Of a stretch of 64,000 nt of DNA, positions 42,487-51,411 are shown piece by piece; the first letter of the stretch is position 1, and every line of letters begins with the position of its first letter. The position numbers and the translations under genes were made by a program. Origin of the DNA: AC-32 sp963772975 (GTDB lineage: Bacteria > Actinomycetota > Thermoleophilia > Gaiellales > Gaiellaceae); contig CAVYZH010000010.1 in assembly GCA_963772975.1 (NCBI GenBank), forward strand, positions 372,001 to 436,000. Direction: 5' to 3'. The notes beneath the pieces are model-generated. The model was not told the DNA's origin. It did no database searches and worked only from the letters and a program-made list of their open reading frames with translations.

Positions 42487-43923
42487 TTGAGCGTCGTGGT
42501 GGGGGAGCTGATCGCGGAGCGCTACGAGCTCGAGGAGCTCGTCGGCACCGGCGGCATGTCGAGCGTCTACCGGGCGCACGACCGGCTGCTCGAGCGTGAC
42601 GTCGCGCTCAAGGTGCTGCACCCTCAGTTCACCGCGGACACCGACTACGTCGAGCGCTTCCGCCGCGAGGCGCGCTCGGTCGCCCGGCTCTCGCATCCGA
42701 ACATCGTCACCGTGATCGACCGCGGCGAGCAGGACGGCCGGCAATTCATCGTCTTCGAGTACGTCCGGGGCGAGAACCTGAAGACGCTTCTCCAGCGAGT
42801 GGGCCCGCTGCCGCAGGAGGAGGCCGTCCGGCTCGCGCTGCAAATCGCCCGGGCGCTCGGCTTCGCGCACGACAACGGGCTCGTCCACCGCGACGTCAAG
42901 CCCCAAAACGTGCTCCTGAACGGCGACGGGCAGGCGAAGGTGACCGACTTCGGGATCGCCCGCTCGCTCGACGTCGGCGGGCTGACGCAGACCGGGACGG
43001 TGATGGGCACGAGCGACTACATCGCGCCGGAGCAGGCACGTGGCTCGCAGGTGGACGCCCAGAGCGACATCTACTCGCTCGGCACGGTGCTCTACGAGCT
43101 GCTCACGGGCGAGGTGCCGTTTCCCGGCGACAACTTCGTCGCCGTTGCGCTGCGACACATCAACGAGCCGCCGCCGAGTGTGCGTGAGCGGCGGCCTGAC
43201 GTCTCGCCGCGTTTGGATGCCGTGATCAGGCGCGCGATGGCGAAGGATCCGCGCGATCGTTTCCGCTCGATGGACGAGCTCTGCGCCGAGCTGAGCGCCT
43301 GCCTCTCGCCCGAGACCGGCGCCTCCGGTGCGCAGACGATGGTCGTCCCGCGCCGACCGACCGCCGACCGTCCGAGCGTCGGCCCGCTGATCCTGCTGCT
43401 CGGCGGGCTGGCGGTGCTGGCCGCGATCCTCGCCGCCGTCTTCGCGCTTACCGACCCCGGAGGCGAGATCTCCAATCTCGTCGGCAACAACAAGAAGACC
43501 ACCCGTGCCGCGGGCGGCCCCGTCCATTTCACGGCCGCGAGCGCCTACGACCCGTACGGCGACAACACCGAGCACGGCTACCGGGCGCGCGAGGCGATCG
43601 ACGGGAACCCGGCCACCGCCTGGAACACCGAGCACTACAACGCCGGCCTGAACAAGCAGGGCGTCGGGCTCGTCGTGGACGTGGGCTCGGCGAAGCAGTT
43701 GACCAAGCTCGTCGTCCGCAGCCTCACGCCCGGCTTCACGGCGAAGATCGAGTCGGGCTCCTCGCCAACCGGGCCCTTCAAGCCGATTTCGGACTCGCAG
43801 GAGGTGGGCGGCAACACGACCTTCTCGCTCAAGGGCGACGCCGCGCAGTACTACATGGTCTGGATCACCGACCTCGGCTCGAACTCCTCGGTCGAGATCA
43901 ACGAGATCACAGCGCGCGGCTGA
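42487..43923 (+). CDS. Receptor-type Ser/Thr protein kinase with discoidin-like extracellular domain
   Basis: 478 aa. PknB-like kinase domain (about 7-270) with Gly loop VGTGGMSSVY, catalytic VHRDVKPQN, DFGIA and APEQ; a membrane helix near 297-318 (LILLLGGLAVLAAILAAVFAL); and an outside domain (about 345-478) resembling F5/8 type C/discoidin carbohydrate-binding folds (YRAREAIDGNPATAWNTE). Such a sensor domain differs from the PASTA type and could read sugars or surface polymers. TTG at 42487 or GTG at 42496 may be the start. Confidence 0.85.
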   Translation: MSVVVGELIAERYELEELVGTGGMSSVYRAHDRLLERDVALKVLHPQFTADTDYVERFRREARSVARLSHPNIVTVIDRGEQDGRQFIVFEYVRGENLKTLLQRVGPLPQEEAVRLALQIARALGFAHDNGLVHRDVKPQNVLLNGDGQAKVTDFGIARSLDVGGLTQTGTVMGTSDYIAPEQARGSQVDAQSDIYSLGTVLYELLTGEVPFPGDNFVAVALRHINEPPPSVRERRPDVSPRLDAVIRRAMAKDPRDRFRSMDELCAELSACLSPETGASGAQTMVVPRRPTADRPSVGPLILLLGGLAVLAAILAAVFALTDPGGEISNLVGNNKKTTRAAGGPVHFTAASAYDPYGDNTEHGYRAREAIDGNPATAWNTEHYNAGLNKQGVGLVVDVGSAKQLTKLVVRSLTPGFTAKIESGSSPTGPFKPISDSQEVGGNTTFSLKGDAAQYYMVWITDLGSNSSVEINEITARG

Positions 43924-43937
43924 GCGACAATCCGGGC

Positions 43938-44054
43938 ATGATCTGTGCCCAGTGCGGAGCGGAGGCGCTGCTCCGGCAGGCGCTCGAGCGGTTTGAGGCA
44001 GTGGGCCTCGAGTGGTACGCGGCCGAGACGAGGCGGCTAGTAGCGCAGGCGTGA
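43938..44054 (+). CDS. Possible 38-aa CxxC peptide or gene remnant
   Basis: MICAQCGAEALLRQ followed by RFEAVGLEWYAAETRRL resembles the C-terminal TPR-like end of large ATPase regulators (LuxR/adenylate-cyclase type), so it may be a remnant. It starts 14 bases after the kinase stop and overlaps the ddl end on the other strand by 18 bases. No ribosome-binding site of note. Confidence 0.25.
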   Translation: MICAQCGAEALLRQALERFEAVGLEWYAAETRRLVAQA

Positions 44055-45050
44055 GCGGCGCTCGTGCCGGTCGAGCGCAAGCTGCACGAGGCGGTCGACG
44101 AGCTCGGGGTACGGCACGCCCGAGGCTTCGAACAGCTTCGCGTAGACGCTCGTCGCGGTGAAGCCGGGGATCGTGTTCAGCTCGTTGACGAGCACCTCGC
44201 CGTCGGGGCGGACGAAGAAGTCGATCCGCGCCATGCCCTCGCACTCGCCGGCGACGAACGCCTGCACGGCGAGCTCCTGGACGCGCTCGATCGTCTCCTG
44301 CTCGAGCCGCGGCGGGACGACCAGGTCCATCCCACCCTCGGCGTACTTGGCCGAGTAGTCGTACCAGTCGGCGCCGTCGAAGCCGTGCGAGACGATCTCG
44401 CCGGGCAGCGACGCCTCGGGCTGCTCGTTGCCGAGCACGCCGCACTCGACCTCGACGCCGTCGACGAACTCCTCGACGAGCACCTTCTCGTCGTGCTCGA
44501 ACGCGAGCGCGACTGCGACGGCGAGCTCGTCGTCGTCGTGCACCTTCGAGATCCCGACCGAGGAGCCGAGCCGCGCGGGCTTGACGAACGCTGGGTAGTC
44601 GAATGGGTTCTCCGGGCCCTCGCCCTGCCGCAGAGTGATGTTGCGCGTGACCGGGATGCCGCGGTCGCGCATCACCGCCTTGAAGACGTCCTTGTCCATT
44701 GCGAGGGCCGAGCCGAGCACGCCGGCGCCGACGTAGGGGACGCCGGCGAGCTCGAGCAGACCCTGCACCGTCCCGTCCTCGCCGAAGGGGCCGTGCAGGA
44801 CCGGGAAGACGACGTCGACCTCGCCGAGCGTGGCGGGCACCTTCGACGTCGGCACCGGCAGCGTCTCGGCGACCGAGCCGTTGTCACCGGTTCCCAGCTC
44901 CCAGCGGCCGTCCCGGCCGATCTCGACGGCGACCGTCTCGTAGCGCTCCGGGTCGAGCGCGTCGATCACCGACCGCGCCGAGGCGAGCGAGACGTCGTGC
45001 TCCGAGGAGCGGCCGCCGAGCAGCACCGCGACGCGGACGCGCCCGCTCAC
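44037..45050 (-). CDS. ddl: D-alanine--D-alanine ligase
   Basis: 337 aa ATP-grasp enzyme that makes D-Ala-D-Ala for peptidoglycan precursors. LLGGRSSEHDVSLASA at the N-terminus, VFPVLHGPFGEDG, PAFVKPARLGSSVGISKV, VEEFVDGVEVECGVL and the metal-binding end FFVRPDGEVLVNELNTIPGFT are all present. GTG start overlaps the pknB stop (GTGA), attaching precursor synthesis to the kinase/PBP/RodA operon. Confidence 0.95.
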   Translation of the reverse strand: MSGRVRVAVLLGGRSSEHDVSLASARSVIDALDPERYETVAVEIGRDGRWELGTGDNGSVAETLPVPTSKVPATLGEVDVVFPVLHGPFGEDGTVQGLLELAGVPYVGAGVLGSALAMDKDVFKAVMRDRGIPVTRNITLRQGEGPENPFDYPAFVKPARLGSSVGISKVHDDDELAVAVALAFEHDEKVLVEEFVDGVEVECGVLGNEQPEASLPGEIVSHGFDGADWYDYSAKYAEGGMDLVVPPRLEQETIERVQELAVQAFVAGECEGMARIDFFVRPDGEVLVNELNTIPGFTATSVYAKLFEASGVPYPELVDRLVQLALDRHERRSRLRY

Positions 45051-46984
45051 GGCGTCGGCGGGGAGGGGGGCGGGCCCGCGTTGAAGCGCCCGACGACGAT
45101 CGTCACCTTCGAGCCCTGCGGCGCGGTCGAGTTGGGGGTCGGGCTCTGACTGAGCACGATCCCGTCCAGGCCGGGGTCGGTCACGTCCTGGCGCTGCACC
45201 GTGACCTTGAAGCCGGCGCTCTCGAGCGTCGAGCGGGCCGAACCCTCGTCCTGGCTCGTCACGTCGGGAACCGACGACTCCTTCGGTCCCTTCGAGACGC
45301 TGAGCTGGATCGTCGAGCCCTTCGGTGCGCTCCCGCTCGGGCTCTGGTCGACGACGATGCCCTTCGCCTCTTGGCTGTCGACGTCTCTCCGCGAAACCGA
45401 GAACCCCTGGTTCTGCAGCGCCGCGTTCGCCTGCTCGAAGGGCAGGCCGATCACCGAGGGCACGGTCACGCTGGCGGGGCCGCTGGAGACGTTGATGCGG
45501 ACGTTGCTTCCCTTCTCGACCACCTTGCCGGCAAGCGGATCCTGCGCCGTCACCGTCCCGGTCGGTTTGCTCGAGGGGACGTCGAAGGCGTGCGGGTCGA
45601 GGCCAGCGTTGGCGAGCGTGGTGAGTGCCGCATCCCGCGTGAGACCTACGACGCTCGGTACCTCCACCGTCTCCTTCCCCTTCGAGACCGTGATCTGGAC
45701 GTTCGTGTGCTTCGCGACGTGGTCGCCAGCCTGAGGGCTCTGGTCGATGACCGTCCCCTTCTGGACGGAGTCGCTGAACTCGCGGCCGACCTGCGGTACC
45801 AGGTCGACGCCGCGGATCTTGTCGACGGCCAGCTGCTCCGTCAGCTGTTTCACGAAGGGCACAGCAACCGGCTTGTTCGCGGCCAGCTGGTCCTGGATCT
45901 TCGTGTAGGCGAACCAGGCCGCCCCGGCCGCCGCGAGCAGCAGCAGCACCGACAGCACCCACGGCCAGACGGGCCGGCGCCGGCGGGGCGGGCCCTCGTA
46001 GCCGTAGTAGCCGGCGGGGGGCGTCCGGCCCGGCGGTCCGGTCATCGGCTGCGTCGGCGCGCGCGAGATCACCGAGGTCGGCGCGGCGGCCATCACGCCG
46101 GAGCCGGAAAGCACCGCGGTCGCGGCGGTCTCGGTCTCCGGGTCGACCGGTAGGCCCTCGGCCACGCGCACGAGGTCGGCGTCCATCTCCTCGGCGCTCT
46201 GATAGCGCTCGGAGGGGTCCTTGGCCAGCGCACGCAGGACGACGGAGTCGAGGTCGTGCGGCACCTCCGGCCGCAGCTCCGACGGCGGCTTGGGCACCTC
46301 CGAGAGGTGCTTCATCGCGATCTCGAGCGGCGTGTCGCCCGTGAACGGCACCTGGCCGGTGAGCATCTCGTAGAGCACGACGCCGACCGAGTAGAGGTCG
46401 GAGGTCTGGTCGACCGGCGCACCGCGCGCCTGCTCGGGCGAGAGGTACTGCGCGGTGCCGATGATCGAGCCGACCTCGGTCATCTGGCTCGCGCCGGAGC
46501 GGGCGATGCCGAAGTCCGTCACCTTCAGCCGGCCCTCGGGGCTGACCAGCACGTTGTGCGGCTTGATGTCGCGGTGGACGATCCCGTGCTTGTGCGCGAA
46601 CCCGACCGCGGCCAGGATCTGCCGCGCGTAGTCGATCGTCGTCTTGATCGGCGCGGGGCCGCGGCCGACGATCAGCTCCTTGAGCGAGCGGCCGTCGAGG
46701 TACTCCATCGCGATGTAGTAAGTGCCCTCGGCCTCGCCTCGGTCGTAGATCGAGACGATGTTCGGGTGGCTAAGGCCCGCGGCGTTCTTCGCCTCGCGGC
46801 GGAAGCGCTCGATGAACGAGTCGTCGGCCGCATGGCGGTCGTTGAGGATCTTGATCGCGACGCGGCGGCCGAGCTCCTGGTCCTCGGCGAGGTAGACGTC
46901 CGCCATCCCACCCGCGCCCAGCTTGCGCTCGATGCGGTAGCGGCCGTCGAAGACGGAGCCGATCAGCGTGTCAGAGACGGCCAT
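45047..46984 (-). CDS. pknB: PASTA-domain Ser/Thr protein kinase PknB
   Basis: 645 aa. Kinase domain (about 13-275) with GAGGMADVYLAED, VHRDIKPHN, DFGIA and SPEQ; Pro-rich juxtamembrane linker; one helix (VWPWVLSVLLLLAAAGAAWF); then four PASTA repeats (each around PxVxGL...A...L...G and QxP..G..V) that bind muropeptides or lipid II outside the cell. It phosphorylates division and wall-synthesis proteins; PstP and FHA proteins in the same operon are its phosphatase and readers. GGAGAG precedes the ATG. 14-base gap from pbpA. Confidence 0.96.
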   Translation of the reverse strand: MAVSDTLIGSVFDGRYRIERKLGAGGMADVYLAEDQELGRRVAIKILNDRHAADDSFIERFRREAKNAAGLSHPNIVSIYDRGEAEGTYYIAMEYLDGRSLKELIVGRGPAPIKTTIDYARQILAAVGFAHKHGIVHRDIKPHNVLVSPEGRLKVTDFGIARSGASQMTEVGSIIGTAQYLSPEQARGAPVDQTSDLYSVGVVLYEMLTGQVPFTGDTPLEIAMKHLSEVPKPPSELRPEVPHDLDSVVLRALAKDPSERYQSAEEMDADLVRVAEGLPVDPETETAATAVLSGSGVMAAAPTSVISRAPTQPMTGPPGRTPPAGYYGYEGPPRRRRPVWPWVLSVLLLLAAAGAAWFAYTKIQDQLAANKPVAVPFVKQLTEQLAVDKIRGVDLVPQVGREFSDSVQKGTVIDQSPQAGDHVAKHTNVQITVSKGKETVEVPSVVGLTRDAALTTLANAGLDPHAFDVPSSKPTGTVTAQDPLAGKVVEKGSNVRINVSSGPASVTVPSVIGLPFEQANAALQNQGFSVSRRDVDSQEAKGIVVDQSPSGSAPKGSTIQLSVSKGPKESSVPDVTSQDEGSARSTLESAGFKVTVQRQDVTDPGLDGIVLSQSPTPNSTAPQGSKVTIVVGRFNAGPPPSPPTP

Positions 46985-46998
46985 CTCTCCATCAGAGG

Positions 46999-48495
46999 TT
47001 AGGGGTTCGACTCCCCGTTCAGGATTGCCTCCATCACGGCCTTTGCGATCGGTGCTGCCGTGGTTCCGCCGGAGCCGCTCTGATCCTGCAGCACGACTGC
47101 AATTGCGACCCGCGGCGCTCCCACCGGGGCGAACGCGATGAACCACGTCGTGTTCGCCGATCCGCGGCCGCCCTCGCCGACCTCGGCAGTTCCCGTCTTG
47201 CCGGCGACGCGAATGCCGGGGATCTGCGCTGCCGTGCCTGTCCCGCCGGTGACTACGGCCTCCATCATCCGCGTGAGGTCGTTTGCGGTATGCGTGGTCA
47301 TCGCGCGCTTGTACTTCCGCGGCCGCGTGCGGGTGACGATCCCGCCCGAGGGCGAGACGATCCGGTCGACCGCGTGCGGCTCCATGATCACACCCTTGTT
47401 GCCGACCGCCGCCGCGACCATCGCCATCTGCTCCGGCGTCGTCAGCATCCGTTCCTGGCCGAACGCAAGCCGCCCCGGATCGACCTGGGTCGCCGGGTCG
47501 CTCGGGTAGTACAACCGCCCGTTCTTGTAGAGGCCGCTGGGCGAGCGCTCGTTGCTGGGCGTCTCGAGCGGCGGATCCTCGTAGAAGCCGAACTGCTTCG
47601 AGGTGCCGAGGATCCGGCCCGCGCCGATCGCCTTGCCGATCTCGCAGAAGACGGCGTTGATCGAGTGCTGGAACGCCTGGAGGAAGTTGACCGGCCCAAA
47701 CGATTCGGGACCGCTCATGTCGCCGAAGTTCTGGACCTGCTTGCCGTACTCGATGCAGTAGCCCTTGTCGAAGAAGCGCGAGTCAATCGTGTACTTGCCG
47801 GAGTCGAGGGCTGCCGCGCTCGTGACGACCTTGAAGGTCGAGCCAGGGACATAGAGACCGTCGGTGGCCCGGTTCAACAACGGCGCTGCCGGCCGGCACG
47901 CCGCTTGGATGTTGTTGATCAACCCGAACTTGCTCTCGACGAGGTTCGGGTCGTAGGTCGGCCTCGAGGCCATCACCAACACCTTCCCGGTGCGTGGGTC
48001 GATCGCGACCACCGAGCCGCACTTGCCTTCGAGCTGCTGCATCGCCACGCGCTGCGCGCCCGGCTTGACCGTCAGCCAGACGTCGTTGCCCTTGATCGTC
48101 GCGCCGCGGATCTTGTCCAGCGTCGTGTCGAGCACGGTGCCGAGGTTCGAGTTCGAGCCGGTCAGGTAGTCGTTCAGCGACGACTCGAGGCCCGCACGCG
48201 AGCGCGACTGGGTCGAGTAGCCGACGAGGTGGGAGAACAGGCTGCCCTGCGGGTAACGGCGCAGGTAGAGCTTCTGACCGGCGATCTTCTTGATCCGGTT
48301 CGAGGCGAGGATCGTCCCGTCCGACGCCCGGATCAGTCCGCGCTTGATCGAGAACTGGGCGACGCGCTGGATCTCGTTGTCCTGCCGGTCGGCGAGGCTC
48401 GCGCTGGCCCAGGTCTGCCAGTAGGTCGTGCCAACGATCAGGGCGGTCACGAGCCCGACGGCGACGAGTGCGAGCCGTGCGATCTGCCGGTTCAT
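46999..48495 (-). CDS. pbpA: Penicillin-binding protein (class B transpeptidase, PbpA)
   Basis: 498 aa, single N-terminal membrane helix (LALVAVGLVTALIVGTTYW), dimerisation domain, and a transpeptidase domain with the Ser-x2-Lys in VPGSTFKVV, Ser-x-Asn in QHSIN and KTG in AGKTGTAE. It cross-links peptidoglycan in partnership with the RodA glycosyltransferase encoded directly upstream (ATGA overlap). In M. tuberculosis the same pair sits between pstP and the kinases. Confidence 0.95.
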   Translation of the reverse strand: MNRQIARLALVAVGLVTALIVGTTYWQTWASASLADRQDNEIQRVAQFSIKRGLIRASDGTILASNRIKKIAGQKLYLRRYPQGSLFSHLVGYSTQSRSRAGLESSLNDYLTGSNSNLGTVLDTTLDKIRGATIKGNDVWLTVKPGAQRVAMQQLEGKCGSVVAIDPRTGKVLVMASRPTYDPNLVESKFGLINNIQAACRPAAPLLNRATDGLYVPGSTFKVVTSAAALDSGKYTIDSRFFDKGYCIEYGKQVQNFGDMSGPESFGPVNFLQAFQHSINAVFCEIGKAIGAGRILGTSKQFGFYEDPPLETPSNERSPSGLYKNGRLYYPSDPATQVDPGRLAFGQERMLTTPEQMAMVAAAVGNKGVIMEPHAVDRIVSPSGGIVTRTRPRKYKRAMTTHTANDLTRMMEAVVTGGTGTAAQIPGIRVAGKTGTAEVGEGGRGSANTTWFIAFAPVGAPRVAIAVVLQDQSGSGGTTAAPIAKAVMEAILNGESNP

Positions 48496-49796
48496 CCGCG
48501 CTCCGCGTTCGCGCGGTTGGAGACCAGCAGGAGCCCTGCAAGCAGGACGAAGTTCGCCACCACGCTCGAGCCGCCGTAGCTGACGAACGGCAGCGTGATC
48601 CCGGTCAGCGGGATCAGCCGCAGGATCCCGCCGACGATGATGAACGTCTGCAGCGCGAAGGCGAAGGTCAGCCCGACCGCGAGCAGCTTCGAGAAGCCGT
48701 CATCGGCGAGCATCGCGATCTTGAAGCCGCGCGCGACGAAGAGCATGTAGACGAGCAGCAGCGCGGCGACCCCGACCAGTCCGAGCTCCTGCGCGAGCGC
48801 CGAGTAGATGAAGTCCGTGTTCAGGTACGGGATCAGCGGGTGGCCGGAGGTCGTCTCGAAGGTGCCCTTGCCAAGGCCGGTTCCGAACCAGTTCCCGTGC
48901 CCGACCGAGTAGAGCGACTTGACGAGCTGGTAGCTGGCGCAGTCCTGGCGCGGCAGCAGCTTGCCGTTGATCGGGCAGTAGACCGCGTGGTCGGTCCACG
49001 GGTGCAGCCAGATCGTGACGCGGTCGCGGACGTGGCCGACGAAGTGGTAGACGACGAACGCGCCGGCCAGGAACAGCCCCCCGCCGATGGCGACGTAGAG
49101 GGCGCGGCTCGTCGCCACGTAGAGCATCCCGAGGAAGATCCCGAAGTAGAGGAGCGCCGAGCCGAGGTCGTTGGTCTCGACGAGCACGAGCATCGCGCCG
49201 CCCCAGATCACGAGCAGCGGCCCGAAGTCCTTCAACCGTCCTTGAGCGAGCACCTCGCGCTTCTCGCGCAGGTAGCCGGCGAGGAAGACGATCAGGAAGA
49301 CCTTCGCCAGCTCACCCGGCTGGAACTGCAGCGAGCCGACGTGTACCCAGAGCCGCGCCCCGTTCACCGTCGTCCCGAGCACCGGGAGTGCCGGGAGCAT
49401 CAGCAGCACGATCGCGGAGATCCCGAACAGATACTTGTAGCTCTCGAGCCGCCGGTAGTCGCGGTGCAGCAGGAAGAGCGCCGCCGAGAAGCCGCCGAGC
49501 GCGACCACGATCCAGATGCCCTGGCGGAACGCGTCCGAGGGGTTGAGCCGGTAGATCTCGGTCAGGCCGACCCCGGTCAGCAGCCCGGCCATCGGCAGCA
49601 GGTACGGGTCGGCGAACGGGACGGTCAGGCGGCCGACGAGATGTGCCGCGAGGTAGAGCGCGAAGAAGAAGAGGGCGTACGAGAGCGAGGCGGTCGAGAC
49701 GACCTCCTGTCGCGCGATGTAGACGCTGGCGAACCCGATAGCGGTAAGCGCGCCGACGACGACGAGGTTCGCCAGCTCGCGGTTTCGAAGGCTCAT
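48492..49796 (-). CDS. rodA: SEDS peptidoglycan glycosyltransferase RodA/FtsW
   Basis: 434 aa with about ten membrane helices. Typical SEDS features are LQFQPGELAKVFLIVFLAGYL (catalytic Asp/Glu loop area with ETNDLGSALLYFG), the long extracellular loop SLYSVGHGNWFGTGLGKGT, and the C-terminal LTGITLPFVSYGGSS. Polymerises lipid II. It overlaps both pstP and pbpA (ATGA each). Confidence 0.95.
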   Translation of the reverse strand: MSLRNRELANLVVVGALTAIGFASVYIARQEVVSTASLSYALFFFALYLAAHLVGRLTVPFADPYLLPMAGLLTGVGLTEIYRLNPSDAFRQGIWIVVALGGFSAALFLLHRDYRRLESYKYLFGISAIVLLMLPALPVLGTTVNGARLWVHVGSLQFQPGELAKVFLIVFLAGYLREKREVLAQGRLKDFGPLLVIWGGAMLVLVETNDLGSALLYFGIFLGMLYVATSRALYVAIGGGLFLAGAFVVYHFVGHVRDRVTIWLHPWTDHAVYCPINGKLLPRQDCASYQLVKSLYSVGHGNWFGTGLGKGTFETTSGHPLIPYLNTDFIYSALAQELGLVGVAALLLVYMLFVARGFKIAMLADDGFSKLLAVGLTFAFALQTFIIVGGILRLIPLTGITLPFVSYGGSSVVANFVLLAGLLLVSNRANAERG

Positions 49797-50938
49797 CCGG
49801 CTCCGATCTGCTCCTCGTAGCGCCGCACCTGCGCGCGGGCGGAGTCGTCGCTGCGCAGGGTGTGGTCGAACAGCTTCCGCCGCTCGGCCTGGCTCAGCTG
49901 CGAGGCGAGCAGCGGGCTCACGTAGACGGGGCGGTAGAGCTTGACGCTGCCGACGATGTTCCACGGCAGGCCCTGGTAGACGACCACGTGGCCGTCCCGC
50001 TCGGCGCCGACGAAGTGCGAGCGCCACAGGCTCCAGACCGCGAAGCCGCAGACGGCCACGATCAGCACCAGCACGAGCAACGCGAACAGGGCACGGCGGC
50101 CTGCGTGGCCGTTCTCGTCTCGTGGCTGGACCGCGATGGGCGGGACTCCATCGAACTCGTCGAGGGTCTTCTCGTCCTCGTCCTCCTCGACTGGCGGGAG
50201 CGTGACCGTGTGCTCGCCCTCGTCGCCCGTGATCTCGAAGAAGACGACGGTGATGTTGTCCTCGCCGCCGCCCTTGTTCGCCGCGCGCACGAGCGCCTTC
50301 GCGGCCCTGGCCAGGTCGCCGCGGTTGCGCTCGACCTCGCGCAGGATCGTCTCGTCGTCGACCATCGAGGTCAGACCGTCCGAGCAGAGCAGGAACAGGT
50401 CGCCCGGCTTGGTCTCGACCGAGAAGGTGTCGACGTCCACGTCCGGGTCGGTGCCGAGCGCCCGGGTGATCACCGAGCGCTGCGGGTGGCCCTCGGCCTC
50501 CTCGGGCGAGAGCTTGCCGCTGCGGACGAGCTCGGCTACCAGCGAGTGGTCCTCGGTCAGCTGCTCGAGCTTGCGGTCGCGGATCAGGTAGGCGCGCGAG
50601 TCGCCCACGTGGCCGATCGCGACGCGGCCGTCATCGACCAGGGCGACCGTCATCGTCGTGCCCATCCCGGAGGCGGAGGCGTCCTGCGCCTGGCGCTGGT
50701 AGACGCGGCGGTTCGCCTCCTGGATCAGGTCGTTGACCCGTTCTTCGCCGCCCGTGAGCTCGGAGGCTTCGTCGCGGAGCGCCGCGGCGGCGAGGCTCGA
50801 GGCGAGCTCGCCCGCCTGCGCGCCGCCCATCCCGTCGGCGACCGCGAACAGCGGCGGCTCGCTGACGTAGGCGTCCTCGTTGTGCCGGCGCCGGCGGCCG
50901 GTGTCGGTGACGCTCGCCGTCTTGAGCCGTGCGCTCAT
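49793..50938 (-). CDS. pstP: PP2C-family Ser/Thr phosphatase PstP
   Basis: 381 aa. Catalytic PP2C domain (about 1-240): DTGRRRRHNEDA, VADGMGGAQAGE, GTTMTVALVDDG, HVGDSRAYL, GEDNITVV, with Asp metal ligands. An acidic linker leads to one membrane helix (ALFALLVLVLIVAVCGFAVWSL) and an outside domain of about 75 residues. It reverses PknB-type phosphorylation. It ends coupled to rodA and begins coupled to fhaB. Confidence 0.95.
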   Translation of the reverse strand: MSARLKTASVTDTGRRRRHNEDAYVSEPPLFAVADGMGGAQAGELASSLAAAALRDEASELTGGEERVNDLIQEANRRVYQRQAQDASASGMGTTMTVALVDDGRVAIGHVGDSRAYLIRDRKLEQLTEDHSLVAELVRSGKLSPEEAEGHPQRSVITRALGTDPDVDVDTFSVETKPGDLFLLCSDGLTSMVDDETILREVERNRGDLARAAKALVRAANKGGGEDNITVVFFEITGDEGEHTVTLPPVEEDEDEKTLDEFDGVPPIAVQPRDENGHAGRRALFALLVLVLIVAVCGFAVWSLWRSHFVGAERDGHVVVYQGLPWNIVGSVKLYRPVYVSPLLASQLSQAERRKLFDHTLRSDDSARAQVRRYEEQIGAG

Positions 50939-51411
50939 GTCTCGTACCGCAGCTCGGTCTCGCCCACGCGCAGGATGTCTCCAGGCGCCAGCCGCTTTGC
51001 ATTCGTCAGGCGGGTGCCGTTCAGGTAGGTGCCGTTGGTAGAGCCGACGTCCTCGACCCAGACGCCGTCGCGCCGCGGCTCCACACGCGCGTGGTTCGAC
51101 GAGGCGTACTCGTCACGCGCGAGGTTGACGTCGTTGCCCGAGCCGCGGCCGACCAGCAGCGCCGCGGAATCGAGGAGCAGCTCGTCGTCCTCCTCGAGCG
51201 CCGGGCTCTTAATCACCACCAGGCGGCCGCTCTGGATCTGCGCCTCGCCCAGTCCGGGCACCGAGCCTGGCGCGAGCACGAAGCTCTCCTGCGGCATCCG
51301 CACGTCACGGGCGGCCGAGCGCACGATCCGCCAGATGAACAGGTAGAGCAGGACGAGAAAGGCGATCTTGAGGACGAGCAGCGCCTCCTCGACGGCGACG
51401 GAGGCGATCAC
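50935..51411 (-). CDS. fhaB: FHA-domain membrane protein FhaB/FipA
   Basis: 158 aa: one N-terminal helix (LLVLKIAFLVLLYLFIW), a linker and a phosphothreonine-reading FHA domain with LLVGRGSGNDVNL, SSNHARVEP and VEDVGSTNGTYLNGTRL. Partner of the PknA/PknB-PstP system at the septum in mycobacteria. GTG start overlaps fhaA as GTGA. Confidence 0.93.
   Translation of the reverse strand: MIASVAVEEALLVLKIAFLVLLYLFIWRIVRSAARDVRMPQESFVLAPGSVPGLGEAQIQSGRLVVIKSPALEEDDELLLDSAALLVGRGSGNDVNLARDEYASSNHARVEPRRDGVWVEDVGSTNGTYLNGTRLTNAKRLAPGDILRVGETELRYET

Noticed and set aside
43938..44054. Functional zinc-ribbon gene
   Set aside because: Only one CxxC, overlaps ddl, and resembles the tail of a larger regulator; kept only as a low-confidence remnant.
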